Assembly: GCF_050434145.1 (NCBI RefSeq)
Contig: NZ_JBNPVX010000050.1
Location: forward strand, 1 to 17,503
Origin: JAISST01 sp050434145
GTDB taxonomy: Bacteria; Fusobacteriota; Fusobacteriia; Fusobacteriales; Fusobacteriaceae
DNA length: 17,503 nucleotides
Direction of reading: 5' to 3'
Shown here in pieces: positions 1 to 10,310 of this stretch (position 1 is the stretch's first letter; each line of letters opens with the position of its first letter). The notes beneath the pieces were generated by a model, which ran no database searches, was not told the DNA's origin, and saw only the letters and a program-made list of their open reading frames with translations. The position numbers and the translations under genes are program-made.

Positions 1-3000
1 CCCACTGTTCCAGCTCCTGCAGTAATAGTACCTTTATTCTCTCCTATTGAGGTTCCTAATACTCCTGGTCCTGATGTATCTCCTAATAGCATTCCAACTC
101 CATTTGTGATATCCATGACCCCTTGGTTAATTACTTTTGCTGTATCTCCTGTTGCCTTTCCTTGGGCTATTAAACCTACTGAATTATTTCCTTGTATTTC
201 TATTGTTCCTGTATTAACACCTATTCCATCTCCCACATAAACAGCAGTACTATTGTTTGATAGTACATCTAGATCTCCACTATTTGTGAATGTTGCATCA
301 CCTAATACATAAGCTCCTACTTGTTCTGTTGCTCCTGTTGTAAAGGTAATATCTTTATTACTTGATAGATTTATGTTATTGTCTGCATAGAATCCCACTA
401 CTTTATTGCCTAATAATGTAATATCTGTCTTATGAACTGATGTATTATTACCAGTATAGTATAATCCCACATTGGTATTTGCGGTACTTTTATTTTCTAT
501 TGCAATACCTTGACCTTCTACTGAAACACCATTTTCTAGGTACATTCCTAATCCATATGTATTACCAGTTCCCATTTCTAATGTAAGTGGGTTATTTATA
601 TTAATTATTCCACCATTTCCATAAACTCCTACTACACTTTCTGTGGCTGTTGCACCACTTGATGTTACTTTACCTGAAAGTTTTCCACCATTTTCCATGT
701 ATATACCTACAGATTTGTTTCCAGTAACATCAATTTGATTTAGTGTTATATTATTAGAGTTTTTTGAGTATAATCCCAATGCTCCACCTGTTACAGTCAT
801 TGTACCAGCTGTTGACAAGTATTCATTGGCAGTGTTTGTGTTATTATTCAAGTAAATTCCTACAGTCTTTTTATTTCCAGATGCTCCACCACCATTTATG
901 GCAAAAGTTCCAGATGTATGATTTATTTTACTTCCATCTTTTCCATATACATAAATATTTTCATCAGCATTAGGTAGGTTTATATTTACAGATGTGCCTA
1001 TATTTACTATTCCTTTATCTGCAAACACTCCAAAATTCTTGGTTCCAACAAAGTTAGTTACACCACTACCCCCTAATGAAAAAGTTGCCCCATCCTTTAA
1101 GTAAATAGCTGCAGAATTATCTGCATTTAAGTTAATTGTGCCTGTATTTTCTACTTCACCAGTAGCCCCATAGGCTACCATACCTATTTGACCATCTTTA
1201 TTTATACTGATTATGCCATCATTTGTTAGTTTTCCTTTTGTAGCATACATACCAATAGCTGATGCACTTGTTCCCAAAGAGATAGTTCCTATATTACTTG
1301 CATTTCCATTATTCAGGTATATTCCTACTCCTGCATTTCCTACATCTATGTTCCCAGCACTTATTATATTTGCTCTGTCATTAATGTATAATGCAGTACC
1401 ATGATCTAATCCACTTGCATTGATGTTTAAATTTAACATTTTTGGCGTTGTATCAATTACTCCATCAGTTGCACTTTTTAACACTAATCCTATTTTTCCT
1501 TTTTCTCCTGTTATATAGCTTCCTGTTGGTGCATATGAAGTGACTAATGATATATGGACACTTCCTTCTAGTACTACTCCTATTGCATCTTTTCCTAATG
1601 TTATGTTGCCAAATGTACTGCCTATTAATGTCCCATCTCCTGCATATATCCCTATGCCTTCTTCCCCTACTTTTATTGTCCCAAAATTGTATATTTGCAC
1701 ATCTCCTACTCCATACATTCCTATAGAATTTTTTGTGTTGGAAATATCTATAATAGAGTTATTTTGCATAAAGAGTGTTTGACTTGGTGTACCTATTGGT
1801 AGTGATGGATCCAAGCTATTATTTAGTGAATACATTCCCACTGACTCATCACCATTCATAACTATATCACCATCATTTTCTGAAACAGTCTGACCTTGAG
1901 TAGTCAGTGATGAACCAAATTCCATTGGTACTATTACTCCATTGGAATCAACTCTATATGATATCCCGTATATTCCTACACTATTTTTTCCTGATACTTC
2001 CAAATATCCTCGATTACGTAATATTGCTCCATTCACACCATACATCCCTATGGCTCCATTATTAACTGCATTATTACCTGTTTCTACCATTATACTTCCA
2101 TCATTATTAACATAACCATAGTTAATATATAGACCAATGGCTCCAGTGCCTGCATCTATTCTATCTGCAGTCAATGTCACTCCATTATTTATTCTTATAG
2201 AAGTGTCAGTAATAGCAGTTGCTAGTGGACTTGACGACATTTCTAATCCTACTACTGTACCTCTATAGTAATCTGTTGCTGTTTGTGAGTCAATCACTGC
2301 ACTTACATTTTTCTGTGCAACTACATTCATTCTTTGACCCAAAAATCTTCTGTAGAAGAAGTAACTATCACTAGATGGATTATTATCTGACTTATCCAAT
2401 ACTGAATCTATTGTTAGCATCCCACCATCTACTGCAGCTATTTTATATTTATCATAAGTAACTCCATTTTCTGTACCAGCTACTATATTTACATTACCTA
2501 AATATCCTCTAACTGTTGAGTCTAATGCACTTGTAAATAGTCCACTACCTGGTAAATTAGTTAGATTTACTCCTACTGCATCATTGGATAACATCGTTAT
2601 CTTAGATGAGGAATCAAACGATACTGGTGATGTTCCCAATGACAGATTTAATTCTAATGCTGTTCCACTTCTTAGTTTTATTTCTCCACCATTTTTTAAG
2701 TCTACTTGTCCTACTCCATCAGAATATACTGCATATCCTTTTCCAGCATAGTCTATTACTGAACCTTGCATGTCTATTAGTGATCCTGTTCCTGTAGATG
2801 CTACTCCAGCACTATTAGCTTCTGTTTTTAGATAATAATTTCTTGCTTCTATTATTCCACCAGATGTTCCACGAGATACAATTAGACCTACTCCTGTTGG
2901 TTGTCCACTTGCTGAAGTAGTCCCTTTTACGTACATATCTGGATTATCTTTAGTTCCTGTTAATATATCTTTAGTTAATATTATTTTACCACTATTGGTA

Positions 3001-6000
3001 GCATATGCACCATAGTTATCCCCATTTACATTTATTCTTCCTGATGTGGTCAATTCTGTTCCACTATTTATTGCAAATACTCCTACAGCACCAGCTGTAC
3101 TCATATCTGTATTACCTACATTTATTTTGTTTACTTGAGCTTCTGCTGCTTTTCCACTACTTTGTAATATCCCTACTGATCCTGTTCCACCAAGTAAATT
3201 AATTTCTCCATTTGATATTAGAGTTCCGTCATCTATAAGTACCCCAACATTATCTTGACCACCTAATACATTAATATATCCAGTGCCAAGATTATGAGTT
3301 GCTCCACTAATAATTCCTACTCCTAAACTTCCTTTATTTCCATCAAATATTCTTATCCCATGACTTGTCAAATCCAAATCTGCTCCAGACAAAATTGCTG
3401 CAGCTCCATCTATAGTTGTTAAATTGGTATTTCCTAGAGAATCATTTGTTATTTGAATACCTGATGTACTATTAGGATCTGATGTATAAGTTATATTTCC
3501 ATTTCCATTAATATCTCCCAAATCTATATACACATTTCCTGTAACCAATCCAATATCATTATTATTTATCACGAAAGTATCTACTACTCCGCCTCCACCA
3601 TATTCCATATCATATTCAGAAACATGTACAGTGGTTGCTATTGAAGCTCCTGGTATATATAGTCCTACACTTTGGTCTCCATACATTGTGATTGGGGCTG
3701 GTGTCCCATCTTCCTTTACAAATTGTATGTCAGCTTTATTATCTCCACCATTAAATTCTATATCTGTATTATTCACGGGCCACCCATCAGCTGGATGATA
3801 TATAGAAACTGCCTGAAGGGGATTTATAATTGGAAAACCATATTCTGGATATGTTGAAAAATCGGCTATTCCACCATTTACACTACAATCTACTCCAACT
3901 AAATATAGGGTTTGGGTCACTCCTCCCCTATCATCTTTTATGTAATTCTTTTGACTATCACTCTCTCCTAAATTTTTCAAGTAAACACCTGCACTACCTG
4001 CTCCATATATATTTAATTTCCCTCTGTTTACTGTAGAGTGCACTTGTGAACTATTGCTATTCCATACAGTAGCATATGGACTATACATATTTTTTATATC
4101 ATCATATGAATTATAGTGTGTTCTTGAATTACTTGTATCATATATCTCATAATATGATCCCCCATTCATAGGATCCAATTCCCAAGAACTCCATGTGTGA
4201 TTTGAATAATCATATTTATATACATGTTTTGTATATAATGTGTTCCCAGATGATACTATATATCCTACACTATTTTTAGTATAGATATCTATATTTCCTG
4301 TCTCACCATTGTACATTAAATTATGCATAACATCACTTGTATCTTGGGAAATTACAAATACACCATTAATACCACCATATTGGTTGACACCATTAAAATA
4401 AGGTTGAACTGTGATGTTCCCTGTATTCATTATGATATTCTTACCATTTCCAGAATGAGTATACATATTATTTAAAGAAAGGTTTCCACCCTCTAAAGTT
4501 ATGTTCCCACTATTTGAAAAAACACTGTAGTTATTATGCCCATTATATCTATCCAAATTATCTAATATATCATTGAATGCTTTTATAGTCTCTTGGTCTT
4601 TATTTACAAAACTTGAGGCTGCTGTAAGCCTATCTATTACATTTTCTTTTGTGCTTCCTCCATGTATATCCATATGTATGAACTCATCTGTTACTATGGA
4701 CTGATTTTCTGAAGCTCTTGTAACAACAAAATTACCATTATTGTATGTTGGTGAATTTTGTAATTGACGCATAAACCCTCTTTGATTGGTAGAAGATGTT
4801 TTGGTCGTTCCACTTGTTGTCAATCCATGTAAAGTGCTATATGAATATGTTCCCCCACTTAGTGCCGGAGCGGCTAGTGTTACATCCCCTGTGGCAGCAC
4901 TATTTCCTATATTTATTACATCATAATTATCATATGAATATTGCCAATAATTATCTGTATAACTTGTTGAACTACCTCCTTCATTTCTAAAAATTTTAAA
5001 ATCTCCACCTAATACTCCTACATGAGATATTACCGAATTTCCACCATTGGGATTGTCTACATATACTGCATATCCATTTCCATTAGATACAACATTTATC
5101 TCTATAGTAGGCAATGTAGGTATATTTACCACTGGTATAGATGGTGCTTCTGGTGGTATTATCATCAATGGATCAAATATAGCTGGTGTTGCTGGATTTG
5201 ATATTGTAATTTCTTTTGGCTCTGCCAATATTGGGTCCACCAATTGTGGTTCATCTATTGATATTCTATCCACTGTAGCTGGTGTTGATACTGATACAGT
5301 GCTTACCACAGGTGATGATGGTGTACTTGGTGGTGTTACTTGCACTATTTGTGGAGTAGTTAATTGCGGCATATTCACAGAAGGTGATTCAACTTGTGGT
5401 GAAACACTTAATTGTGGTATTTGTGGAGTTATTAATTGTATGTTTGCACCCAAATCCACTGTTATTGCGTCTGGTGTATTCACTTTTGCTAACACTCCAT
5501 TATTTTTTTCTATTAATAAGGCAATTTGTTGTTCATAAGTAAGACCTTTAGCTTCTTCTGATGTCAACCCAACCAATGGTTTTTTTCCTGCCTCTTCACC
5601 ATTTGCATTCATATTATACCCTTGACTAGAATAATATCTATTAGTTGCATCATAACTTATTTTAAATTCTGATCTTGTTTTATCTTTCATTTTTCCACTA
5701 TGTTCTACTACTATAGGAAATAATATCATTTCTGATTCATATATTGGTTTTGAATAAAAATTCCCTTTTCTTATTAATTCGTATTGATCTCCCTTTAACT
5801 CTTTCAATCTTTTTTCATTTTCTTCTAATAATAATATTATCTCAGATTTTTGTGCTTCTATATTGGCAAGCAACTCTTCTTGAGATTGTGCAGCTTGCAA
5901 TGATAGTGTGCTAGAGCCTAATCCAATTCCTCCTGTAATCAGAAAAGCAATCAGCAAACTAGCTGTATAACCAATTTTCTTTCTTTTTAAAAATGATTTT

Positions 6001-6038
6001 AATGATTTTTCTGCTAATTCCTTCATATTTTTTTTCAT
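1..6038 (-). CDS. giant type V autotransporter adhesin, N-terminal part (runs off left edge)
   Basis: Open without a stop from the ATG at 6038 to base 1, giving about 2012 residues. The start follows a strong AGGAGG. Residues 1-50 are an extended signal region: a Lys-rich start (MKKNMKELAEK), a second basic patch KRKK, a hydrophobic core and a likely cut near LQAA. Residues ~53-85 look coiled-coil, and ~185-315 are a Thr/Pro/Gln-rich linker. The rest is a long run of degenerate repeats (for example SVGIY, GAIGLYI, INxG), as expected of a beta-helical passenger. The N-terminal layout matches the autotransporter-associated N-terminal domain of large Fusobacteriota adhesins. The C-terminal beta-barrel should lie to the left of the window. 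Role is inferred: Sec export, outer-membrane insertion, then surface adhesion or host interaction; no ligand can be named. Only one Cys is apparent (LVGVDC), as is usual for secreted passengers. It is probably co-transcribed with the 552-aa gene ending 86 bp upstream. Confidence 0.93.
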   Translation of the reverse strand, partial: MKKNMKELAEKSLKSFLKRKKIGYTASLLIAFLITGGIGLGSSTLSLQAAQSQEELLANIEAQKSEIILLLEENEKRLKELKGDQYELIRKGNFYSKPIYESEMILFPIVVEHSGKMKDKTRSEFKISYDATNRYYSSQGYNMNANGEEAGKKPLVGLTSEEAKGLTYEQQIALLIEKNNGVLAKVNTPDAITVDLGANIQLITPQIPQLSVSPQVESPSVNMPQLTTPQIVQVTPPSTPSSPVVSTVSVSTPATVDRISIDEPQLVDPILAEPKEITISNPATPAIFDPLMIIPPEAPSIPVVNIPTLPTIEINVVSNGNGYAVYVDNPNGGNSVISHVGVLGGDFKIFRNEGGSSTSYTDNYWQYSYDNYDVINIGNSAATGDVTLAAPALSGGTYSYSTLHGLTTSGTTKTSSTNQRGFMRQLQNSPTYNNGNFVVTRASENQSIVTDEFIHMDIHGGSTKENVIDRLTAASSFVNKDQETIKAFNDILDNLDRYNGHNNYSVFSNSGNITLEGGNLSLNNMYTHSGNGKNIIMNTGNITVQPYFNGVNQYGGINGVFVISQDTSDVMHNLMYNGETGNIDIYTKNSVGYIVSSGNTLYTKHVYKYDYSNHTWSSWELDPMNGGSYYEIYDTSNSRTHYNSYDDIKNMYSPYATVWNSNSSQVHSTVNRGKLNIYGAGSAGVYLKNLGESDSQKNYIKDDRGGVTQTLYLVGVDCSVNGGIADFSTYPEYGFPIINPLQAVSIYHPADGWPVNNTDIEFNGGDNKADIQFVKEDGTPAPITMYGDQSVGLYIPGASIATTVHVSEYDMEYGGGGVVDTFVINNNDIGLVTGNVYIDLGDINGNGNITYTSDPNSTSGIQITNDSLGNTNLTTIDGAAAILSGADLDLTSHGIRIFDGNKGSLGVGIISGATHNLGTGYINVLGGQDNVGVLIDDGTLISNGEINLLGGTGSVGILQSSGKAAEAQVNKINVGNTDMSTAGAVGVFAINSGTELTTSGRINVNGDNYGAYATNSGKIILTKDILTGTKDNPDMYVKGTTSASGQPTGVGLIVSRGTSGGIIEARNYYLKTEANSAGVASTGTGSLIDMQGSVIDYAGKGYAVYSDGVGQVDLKNGGEIKLRSGTALELNLSLGTSPVSFDSSSKITMLSNDAVGVNLTNLPGSGLFTSALDSTVRGYLGNVNIVAGTENGVTYDKYKIAAVDGGMLTIDSVLDKSDNNPSSDSYFFYRRFLGQRMNVVAQKNVSAVIDSQTATDYYRGTVVGLEMSSSPLATAITDTSIRINNGVTLTADRIDAGTGAIGLYINYGYVNNDGSIMVETGNNAVNNGAIGMYGVNGAILRNRGYLEVSGKNSVGIYGISYRVDSNGVIVPMEFGSSLTTQGQTVSENDGDIVMNGDESVGMYSLNNSLDPSLPIGTPSQTLFMQNNSIIDISNTKNSIGMYGVGDVQIYNFGTIKVGEEGIGIYAGDGTLIGSTFGNITLGKDAIGVVLEGSVHISLVTSYAPTGSYITGEKGKIGLVLKSATDGVIDTTPKMLNLNINASGLDHGTALYINDRANIISAGNIDVGNAGVGIYLNNGNASNIGTISLGTSASAIGMYATKGKLTNDGIISINKDGQIGMVAYGATGEVENTGTINLNADNSAAIYLKDGATFSLGGSGVTNFVGTKNFGVFADKGIVNIGTSVNINLPNADENIYVYGKDGSKINHTSGTFAINGGGASGNKKTVGIYLNNNTNTANEYLSTAGTMTVTGGALGLYSKNSNNITLNQIDVTGNKSVGIYMENGGKLSGKVTSSGATATESVVGVYGNGGIININNPLTLEMGTGNTYGLGMYLENGVSVEGQGIAIENKSTANTNVGLYYTGNNTSVHKTDITLLGNKVVGFYADNNINLSSNKDITFTTGATEQVGAYVLGDATFTNSGDLDVLSNNSTAVYVGDGIGVNTGTIEIQGNNSVGLIAQGKATGDTAKVINQGVMDITNGVGMLLGDTSGPGVLGTSIGENKGTITAGAGTV

Positions 6039-6124
6039 ATTCCCTCCTAAAAATTTATATTTTTATAATTTTTATAACTAATTTGAATTGTAAAATTTGT
6101 AAAGATATTAATTCTTAATATTTT

Positions 6125-7783
6125 TTAGAACACATACTTATATCTTTTTGTGTAGTAGCTATTTGATTCATTAATGTAATCTTCATCTTCTTTGCTAATT
6201 TTTTCTTTTTTTGAATCTTTTTCTTTTATTTCTTCTAAATAATTATGAGTCTCATCAAACAATCTATTAGCTAAATTTTCATTTATCTCTTTTTTCCTTG
6301 CTACTAATTCTCTTTTTGCTTCTATTCCTGTCTCTTGTTCTGGTTCCATTTCTTCTATTTTTTCTATTTTATCATCATAGTAACTTTGATGCATATAATC
6401 AGTAATTGTTGTATCATTTATTAAAATTTCTATTTTGTTTTTTTTCTCATTAATTTCTTCTTTACTTTTTAAAATTTTTTCCTTATTTTCTAAAATTGAT
6501 TTTTTAATATTCTCTTTCTTTTTATTTTTTTCTGTATTTTCACCTCCTTCTTCCAATAAATACAATGTTTTTAAATACCCAGGTAAATCTATAACTTTAT
6601 TTTCACTAGAACTTTTTGTTATATTCTTTCTTATTGTATCTTTTTCTTGCCATATAATTTCATCTTTGCTTTGCAAGTAATCAATTATATTCAATTTATA
6701 AATAGGAGTAGTATCTTTCAAATCATTGATGTGTCTTTTTATTTTATTAAAATATGCTCCTACAAGCATTTCTGAATCAAAAATAAAATTCCATTCTCTT
6801 TCTTCTGTTAGCTCCATTATAGGTTTATTTTCTTTTATTATTTTATTATATGAATTTTTTTCTTTTAATAATTCTTCAAAATATTTTTTATTATTATTTC
6901 TAAGTTTTAATAAAGACTTTTCTATCAAGTGTGTTTTCACATTACTCACACTTAACATTTTAAAATTATAGTTCTTTTTAACAGTTCTATTTTCTGACAA
7001 AGTTTCTTTAAACTCATGTTTACTTTTTTCCAAATAATACTTGTCTAACATTTCTTCCAAAATTTTATTATTAGATATTTTTTTATTTTTATTTATTTCT
7101 TCAAAATATTGATTAAATTCATCTTTTATCTGTGCTCTATCAATCTTTTTTCTTTTTATTTTTTCCAAATTCTTTTTTAAATTATTTATTTCACCTAATT
7201 CTTCTTGGTTTATTCCTAGCCTTATTAACTCTTCTGATATTATTTTTTCTTTTTTATTTTTTTCACTAAGAAAAATACTATTATGTCCAAGCAAATTACT
7301 GCCTATACTAATTTTGAAGTCATATTTATTTTCTAGTAATATTCCTTGCATATCTATTGATATTTCTTTATTCTCTTTTATTTTTACATCATTTATTTCA
7401 TTGTATACTCCAATAGAATTGTTCCATGAAAAGACCTTAACTGTCCTATCATAAAAGTTTTTTGTTGTTATCTCTTTTGATTTATTCAATATAATTTCTG
7501 TAATATCATAAATTTTTTCAAATTCAATCAATTTTATCTTTTCAATCTCTTCATATATTCTTGTTTCTTTTACATTTGATAAAAAATTTATATCTTTTTC
7601 TATTATTTTTATTTTTTCTATTTTTATTTCTTTTCCTGATTTTCTTCCTGATAAATTTTCTTTCTTTGGAGTGATTTTTCCTTTTATAATTTGGTTTTCA
7701 AAATAATAATTGTTTTCTCTATAAGTATTTTTTTGGCTATTTACGATCTTCTCCATTTCAACATTATAAATATCTTTGCTCAT
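6125..7783 (-). CDS. unrecognised Lys/Glu-rich, coiled-coil-like protein (552 aa)
   Basis: I do not recognise this protein. The ATG at 7783 follows AGGTGG at 4-bp spacing. It has no signal peptide and no membrane segment, and is extremely rich in Lys, Glu, Asn and Ile. Charged, heptad-like stretches suggest coiled coils, most clearly at residues ~190-240, ~295-325 and ~420-460 (KNKKKENIKKSILENK...). Less charged, possibly folded parts lie near residues 105-160 (SWNNSIGVYNEI... to IGSNLLG) and 335-405 (NFIFDSEMLVGAY, DLPGYLKTLYLLEEGG). It ends in Arg-Tyr-Lys-Tyr-Val-Phe, an aromatic tail like an outer-membrane beta-signal, but with no export signal this is probably chance. It sits 86 bp before the giant autotransporter on the same strand with no obvious terminator between, so an accessory or regulatory link to the adhesin is possible. 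That link rests on position only. Confidence 0.82.
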   Translation of the reverse strand: MSKDIYNVEMEKIVNSQKNTYRENNYYFENQIIKGKITPKKENLSGRKSGKEIKIEKIKIIEKDINFLSNVKETRIYEEIEKIKLIEFEKIYDITEIILNKSKEITTKNFYDRTVKVFSWNNSIGVYNEINDVKIKENKEISIDMQGILLENKYDFKISIGSNLLGHNSIFLSEKNKKEKIISEELIRLGINQEELGEINNLKKNLEKIKRKKIDRAQIKDEFNQYFEEINKNKKISNNKILEEMLDKYYLEKSKHEFKETLSENRTVKKNYNFKMLSVSNVKTHLIEKSLLKLRNNNKKYFEELLKEKNSYNKIIKENKPIMELTEEREWNFIFDSEMLVGAYFNKIKRHINDLKDTTPIYKLNIIDYLQSKDEIIWQEKDTIRKNITKSSSENKVIDLPGYLKTLYLLEEGGENTEKNKKKENIKKSILENKEKILKSKEEINEKKNKIEILINDTTITDYMHQSYYDDKIEKIEEMEPEQETGIEAKRELVARKKEINENLANRLFDETHNYLEEIKEKDSKKEKISKEDEDYINESNSYYTKRYKYVF

Positions 7784-7822
7784 TTTTCCACCTCATAAAG
7801 CTATGTTTATCTGCACTTCATT

Positions 7823-7850
7823 ATTTTATAAAAAATTTGGAATGTTACAA
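7823..7850 (-). promoter_or_regulatory. candidate promoter for the 552-aa gene / autotransporter operon
   Basis: On the minus strand, TTGTAA (7850-7845) and TAAAAT (7828-7823) are separated by 16 bp. Transcription would begin near 7816 and leave a leader of about 33 nt before the ATG at 7783. In DNA this AT-rich, chance matches are common, so this is only a candidate. Confidence 0.4.
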
Positions 7851-8431
7851 AAAAATATAAATCATTCTTGAAACAAAACTAATTCAAGATTATTTTTAAT
7901 ATTCATAAATAAAGCATCTAAAAACTCTATTGGCACTTTTATATTTTTTTTTTTATATAATTCAATTTACATTTTTCTTTGCAATATTGTTGATTTTCTG
8001 CATTCCAACTATAATTCTTTCAACAAAAAACAAAAAGTCCTTATTCAAGAACATAGTTTTTATTCTACATTTAGCTAGTTTCATTAAATATTACTTTATT
8101 CAAGTAACTTTTAAAAAATAAAATATGATTTTTATAAAATATTTTCTATTTTATCTAAGAAAATTTGCGTCTTTTTTTCTATACAATCATTATTTTATAA
8201 ATTTTAATCTCATATTACCACATTTATTTTTATTTGTCATTATTATTTTTTTATTTTATTCTATAAATTATTTTTTTTTTCTTATAATTCTTTTCCAAAA
8301 AAGAAATAGACACTATTTAGAAAATTTTTTTCTTTATATATAAATTTTATATTCTTATCATATATTTTTTATATATTAATTTGAGCTGACTTACTATGTT
8401 TATTCACATATAAATATAGTTTTTTTTAATT
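7851..8431. other. gene-free divergent intergenic region
   Basis: About 580 bp of very AT-rich DNA between two divergent transcription units. Short Phe/Ile-rich open frames occur on the plus strand (8125-8343, for example) but have no ribosome binding site and look like the by-product of T runs. A weak 7-bp inverted repeat, TCTTGAA...TTCAAGA, lies near 7867-7891. Nothing else here could be supported. Confidence 0.6.
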
Positions 8432-8460
8432 TTGATTAATATCATATTATGAGATATAAT
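8432..8460 (+). promoter_or_regulatory. promoter of adenine deaminase
   Basis: TTGATT (8432-8437), a 17-bp spacer and a perfect TATAAT (8455-8460). The start point would be near 8467, leaving a leader of about 24 nt. That is too short for a purine riboswitch. The box overlaps the upstream in-frame ATG at 8449, which therefore cannot be the translation start. Confidence 0.75.
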
Positions 8461-8490
8461 ATTACTAATAATAATTTTAGGAGGTGTCCC

Positions 8491-10296
8491 ATGGGCGTAA
8501 TATCTAAGCATAAACTCTATTCAGTAACCAATATATTATCAAGTGTTGCACAAGGAAATACTCCAGCTGATACTGTTATTCAAAATGTGAATCTAGTAAA
8601 TGTGTGTACTAAAGAAATAATTCATAATATTGATGTAGCAATTTCGATGGGAAGAATTGCTTTAGTTGGTGATGGAAAACATTGCATAGGTGAAAAAACA
8701 ATAATTATAGATGGAAAAAATGAATATATTGCTCCTGGATTCCTAGATGGGCATATACATGTGGAATCTTCCATGCTCAGTGTAAGTGAATATGCAAAGG
8801 CTGTAATTCCTCATGGTACTGTAGGGATCTATATGGATCCTCATGAAATGTGCAATGTATTAGGATTGGATGGTGTAAAATTGATGATGGAAGATGGAAG
8901 GCACACACCACTTAAGACCATGTTAACTACTCCTTCATGTGTTCCAGCAATTCCTGGATTTGAAGATTCTGGTGCATCTATCAATGCAGAAGATGTTGCC
9001 AGCACTATGGGATGGGAAAATACTGTGGGACTTGGTGAAATGATGAATTTTCCTGGCATTCTTTCTTCTCAAGAAATTGCTCATGATATTATTGGTGAAA
9101 CATTAAAAGCTGGTAAAATTATTACTGGTCATTATTCTCTTTTGGAAACTGGTGCTGGACTCAATGGTTACATTGCAGCTGGTATTAGATGTTGCCATGA
9201 GTCTACAAGGGCTGAGGATGCATTAGCTAAGATGAGACTTGGTATGTATGCCCAATTTCGTGAAGGTTCCGCGTGGCATGACTTACATGAAGTAGCTAAA
9301 TCTATCACTGAAAATCCGATTGATACTCGTTTTGCTACTCTTGTTAGTGATGATACACATCCTAATACTCTTGTATCAAAGGGTCATATGGACCATATTC
9401 TGAGACGTGCTTTGGAAGAAGGAATCGATGTTATCACTGCAATACAGATGGTTACTATCAATACTGCCCAATGCTTTCGAATGGATCATGAGCTTGGGTC
9501 TATTACCCCTTCCAAATGCGCTGATATAGTATTTTTAGATAATTTAATGGACTTGAATGTAACTCGCGTCATTATTAATGGAGAGTTAGTTGCTGAAAAT
9601 GGGAAAATTTTGTATAAAGAAGAAAAATTTCAATATCCACATTGGGCTACTCATACTATGAATATCAAAAATAAAATTATTCCTTCATCTTTTTTAATAC
9701 CTATTCCTAATGAATTTAATAATACTAATCATGTAAAAGTCCGTGCTATTGAGGTTATACCTGGAAAAGTAGGTACCTATGAAAAAATTTATACTTTTGA
9801 AAATAAAAATGGTTTTCTTAATGCTGATGAATCAAATGATTTGATAAAAGCTTTTGTTTTTGAAAGACATAAGAATACTGGAACTTTTGCTTATGGAATA
9901 ATAAAAGGTTTTGGCATAAAAAATGGTGCTATGGCTTCTACAGTTGCACATGATGCTCATAATCTCCTTGTATTGGGCACCAATGATGCTGATATGTCTG
10001 TAGCTGCAAATACTCTTATTGAAAGTGGAGGTGGAATGATTATCGTTTCTGGTGGGCAAATACTAGCACATGTTCCGTTGCCAATTGCTGGCCTCATGAA
10101 TCCAAGTTCTTCTGAAAAAATGAGCATTTTGGTTGATCAACTTGAAAAATCTTGGGAGCAAATTGGTTGTACAATGCCTTCACCTTTTATGACAATGGCT
10201 TTGATACCACTTGCTTGTTTGCCTGAATTACGGCTCACTAACCGCGGTTTAGTTGACTGTAGGACTTTTGAATTTACTAATTTATTTATAAAATAA
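8491..10296 (+). CDS. ade: adenine deaminase
   Basis: Converts adenine to hypoxanthine and ammonia in the cytoplasm (purine salvage, EC 3.5.4.2). The 601-aa length suits the family (about 580-600). The start at 8491 (MGVISKHK) follows AGGAGG at 6-bp spacing; the in-frame ATG at 8449 lies in the promoter. Metal-site and family motifs, by residue: DGHIHVESS 86-94 with H88 and H90, DPHE 116-119, E183 in GLGE, H214, HES 236-238 and SDDTH 286-290. All belong to the urease/amidohydrolase-superfamily adenine deaminase type. The C-terminal adenine-deaminase domain is also complete (VAHDAHNLLVLG, then SGGG, and PLPIAGLMNP). The gene is monocistronic, with its own promoter and a terminator 15 bp after the stop. 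It is convergent with a second amidohydrolase. No defect was seen. Confidence 0.96.
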   Translation: MGVISKHKLYSVTNILSSVAQGNTPADTVIQNVNLVNVCTKEIIHNIDVAISMGRIALVGDGKHCIGEKTIIIDGKNEYIAPGFLDGHIHVESSMLSVSEYAKAVIPHGTVGIYMDPHEMCNVLGLDGVKLMMEDGRHTPLKTMLTTPSCVPAIPGFEDSGASINAEDVASTMGWENTVGLGEMMNFPGILSSQEIAHDIIGETLKAGKIITGHYSLLETGAGLNGYIAAGIRCCHESTRAEDALAKMRLGMYAQFREGSAWHDLHEVAKSITENPIDTRFATLVSDDTHPNTLVSKGHMDHILRRALEEGIDVITAIQMVTINTAQCFRMDHELGSITPSKCADIVFLDNLMDLNVTRVIINGELVAENGKILYKEEKFQYPHWATHTMNIKNKIIPSSFLIPIPNEFNNTNHVKVRAIEVIPGKVGTYEKIYTFENKNGFLNADESNDLIKAFVFERHKNTGTFAYGIIKGFGIKNGAMASTVAHDAHNLLVLGTNDADMSVAANTLIESGGGMIIVSGGQILAHVPLPIAGLMNPSSSEKMSILVDQLEKSWEQIGCTMPSPFMTMALIPLACLPELRLTNRGLVDCRTFEFTNLFIK

Positions 10297-10310
10297 ATTT
10301 GGGATAAATT

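Noticed and set aside
1..5000. Regularly recurring short repeats resembling a CRISPR or tandem array
   Set aside because: The recurrences are degenerate codons for VGIY-like passenger motifs in one open frame, with irregular spacing and no constant repeat-spacer pattern.
5047..5538. 163-codon plus-strand frame opposite the adhesin linker
   Set aside because: It has no ribosome binding site and lies antisense to the Thr/Pro-rich coding repeats. Its Gly/Thr/Ile-rich composition is the mirror of those codons.
7930..8343. Two short hydrophobic plus-strand frames that could be small membrane proteins
   Set aside because: Neither has a Shine-Dalgarno sequence. Their Phe/Ile content follows directly from T-rich DNA.
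8449..8490. Longer N-terminus for adenine deaminase
   Set aside because: The ATG at 8449 lies between the -35 box and the TATAAT of the promoter. The ATG at 8491 has a perfect AGGAGG and fits the family start.
8461..8490. Purine riboswitch in front of adenine deaminase
   Set aside because: The predicted leader is only about 24 nt and shows none of the conserved aptamer core.
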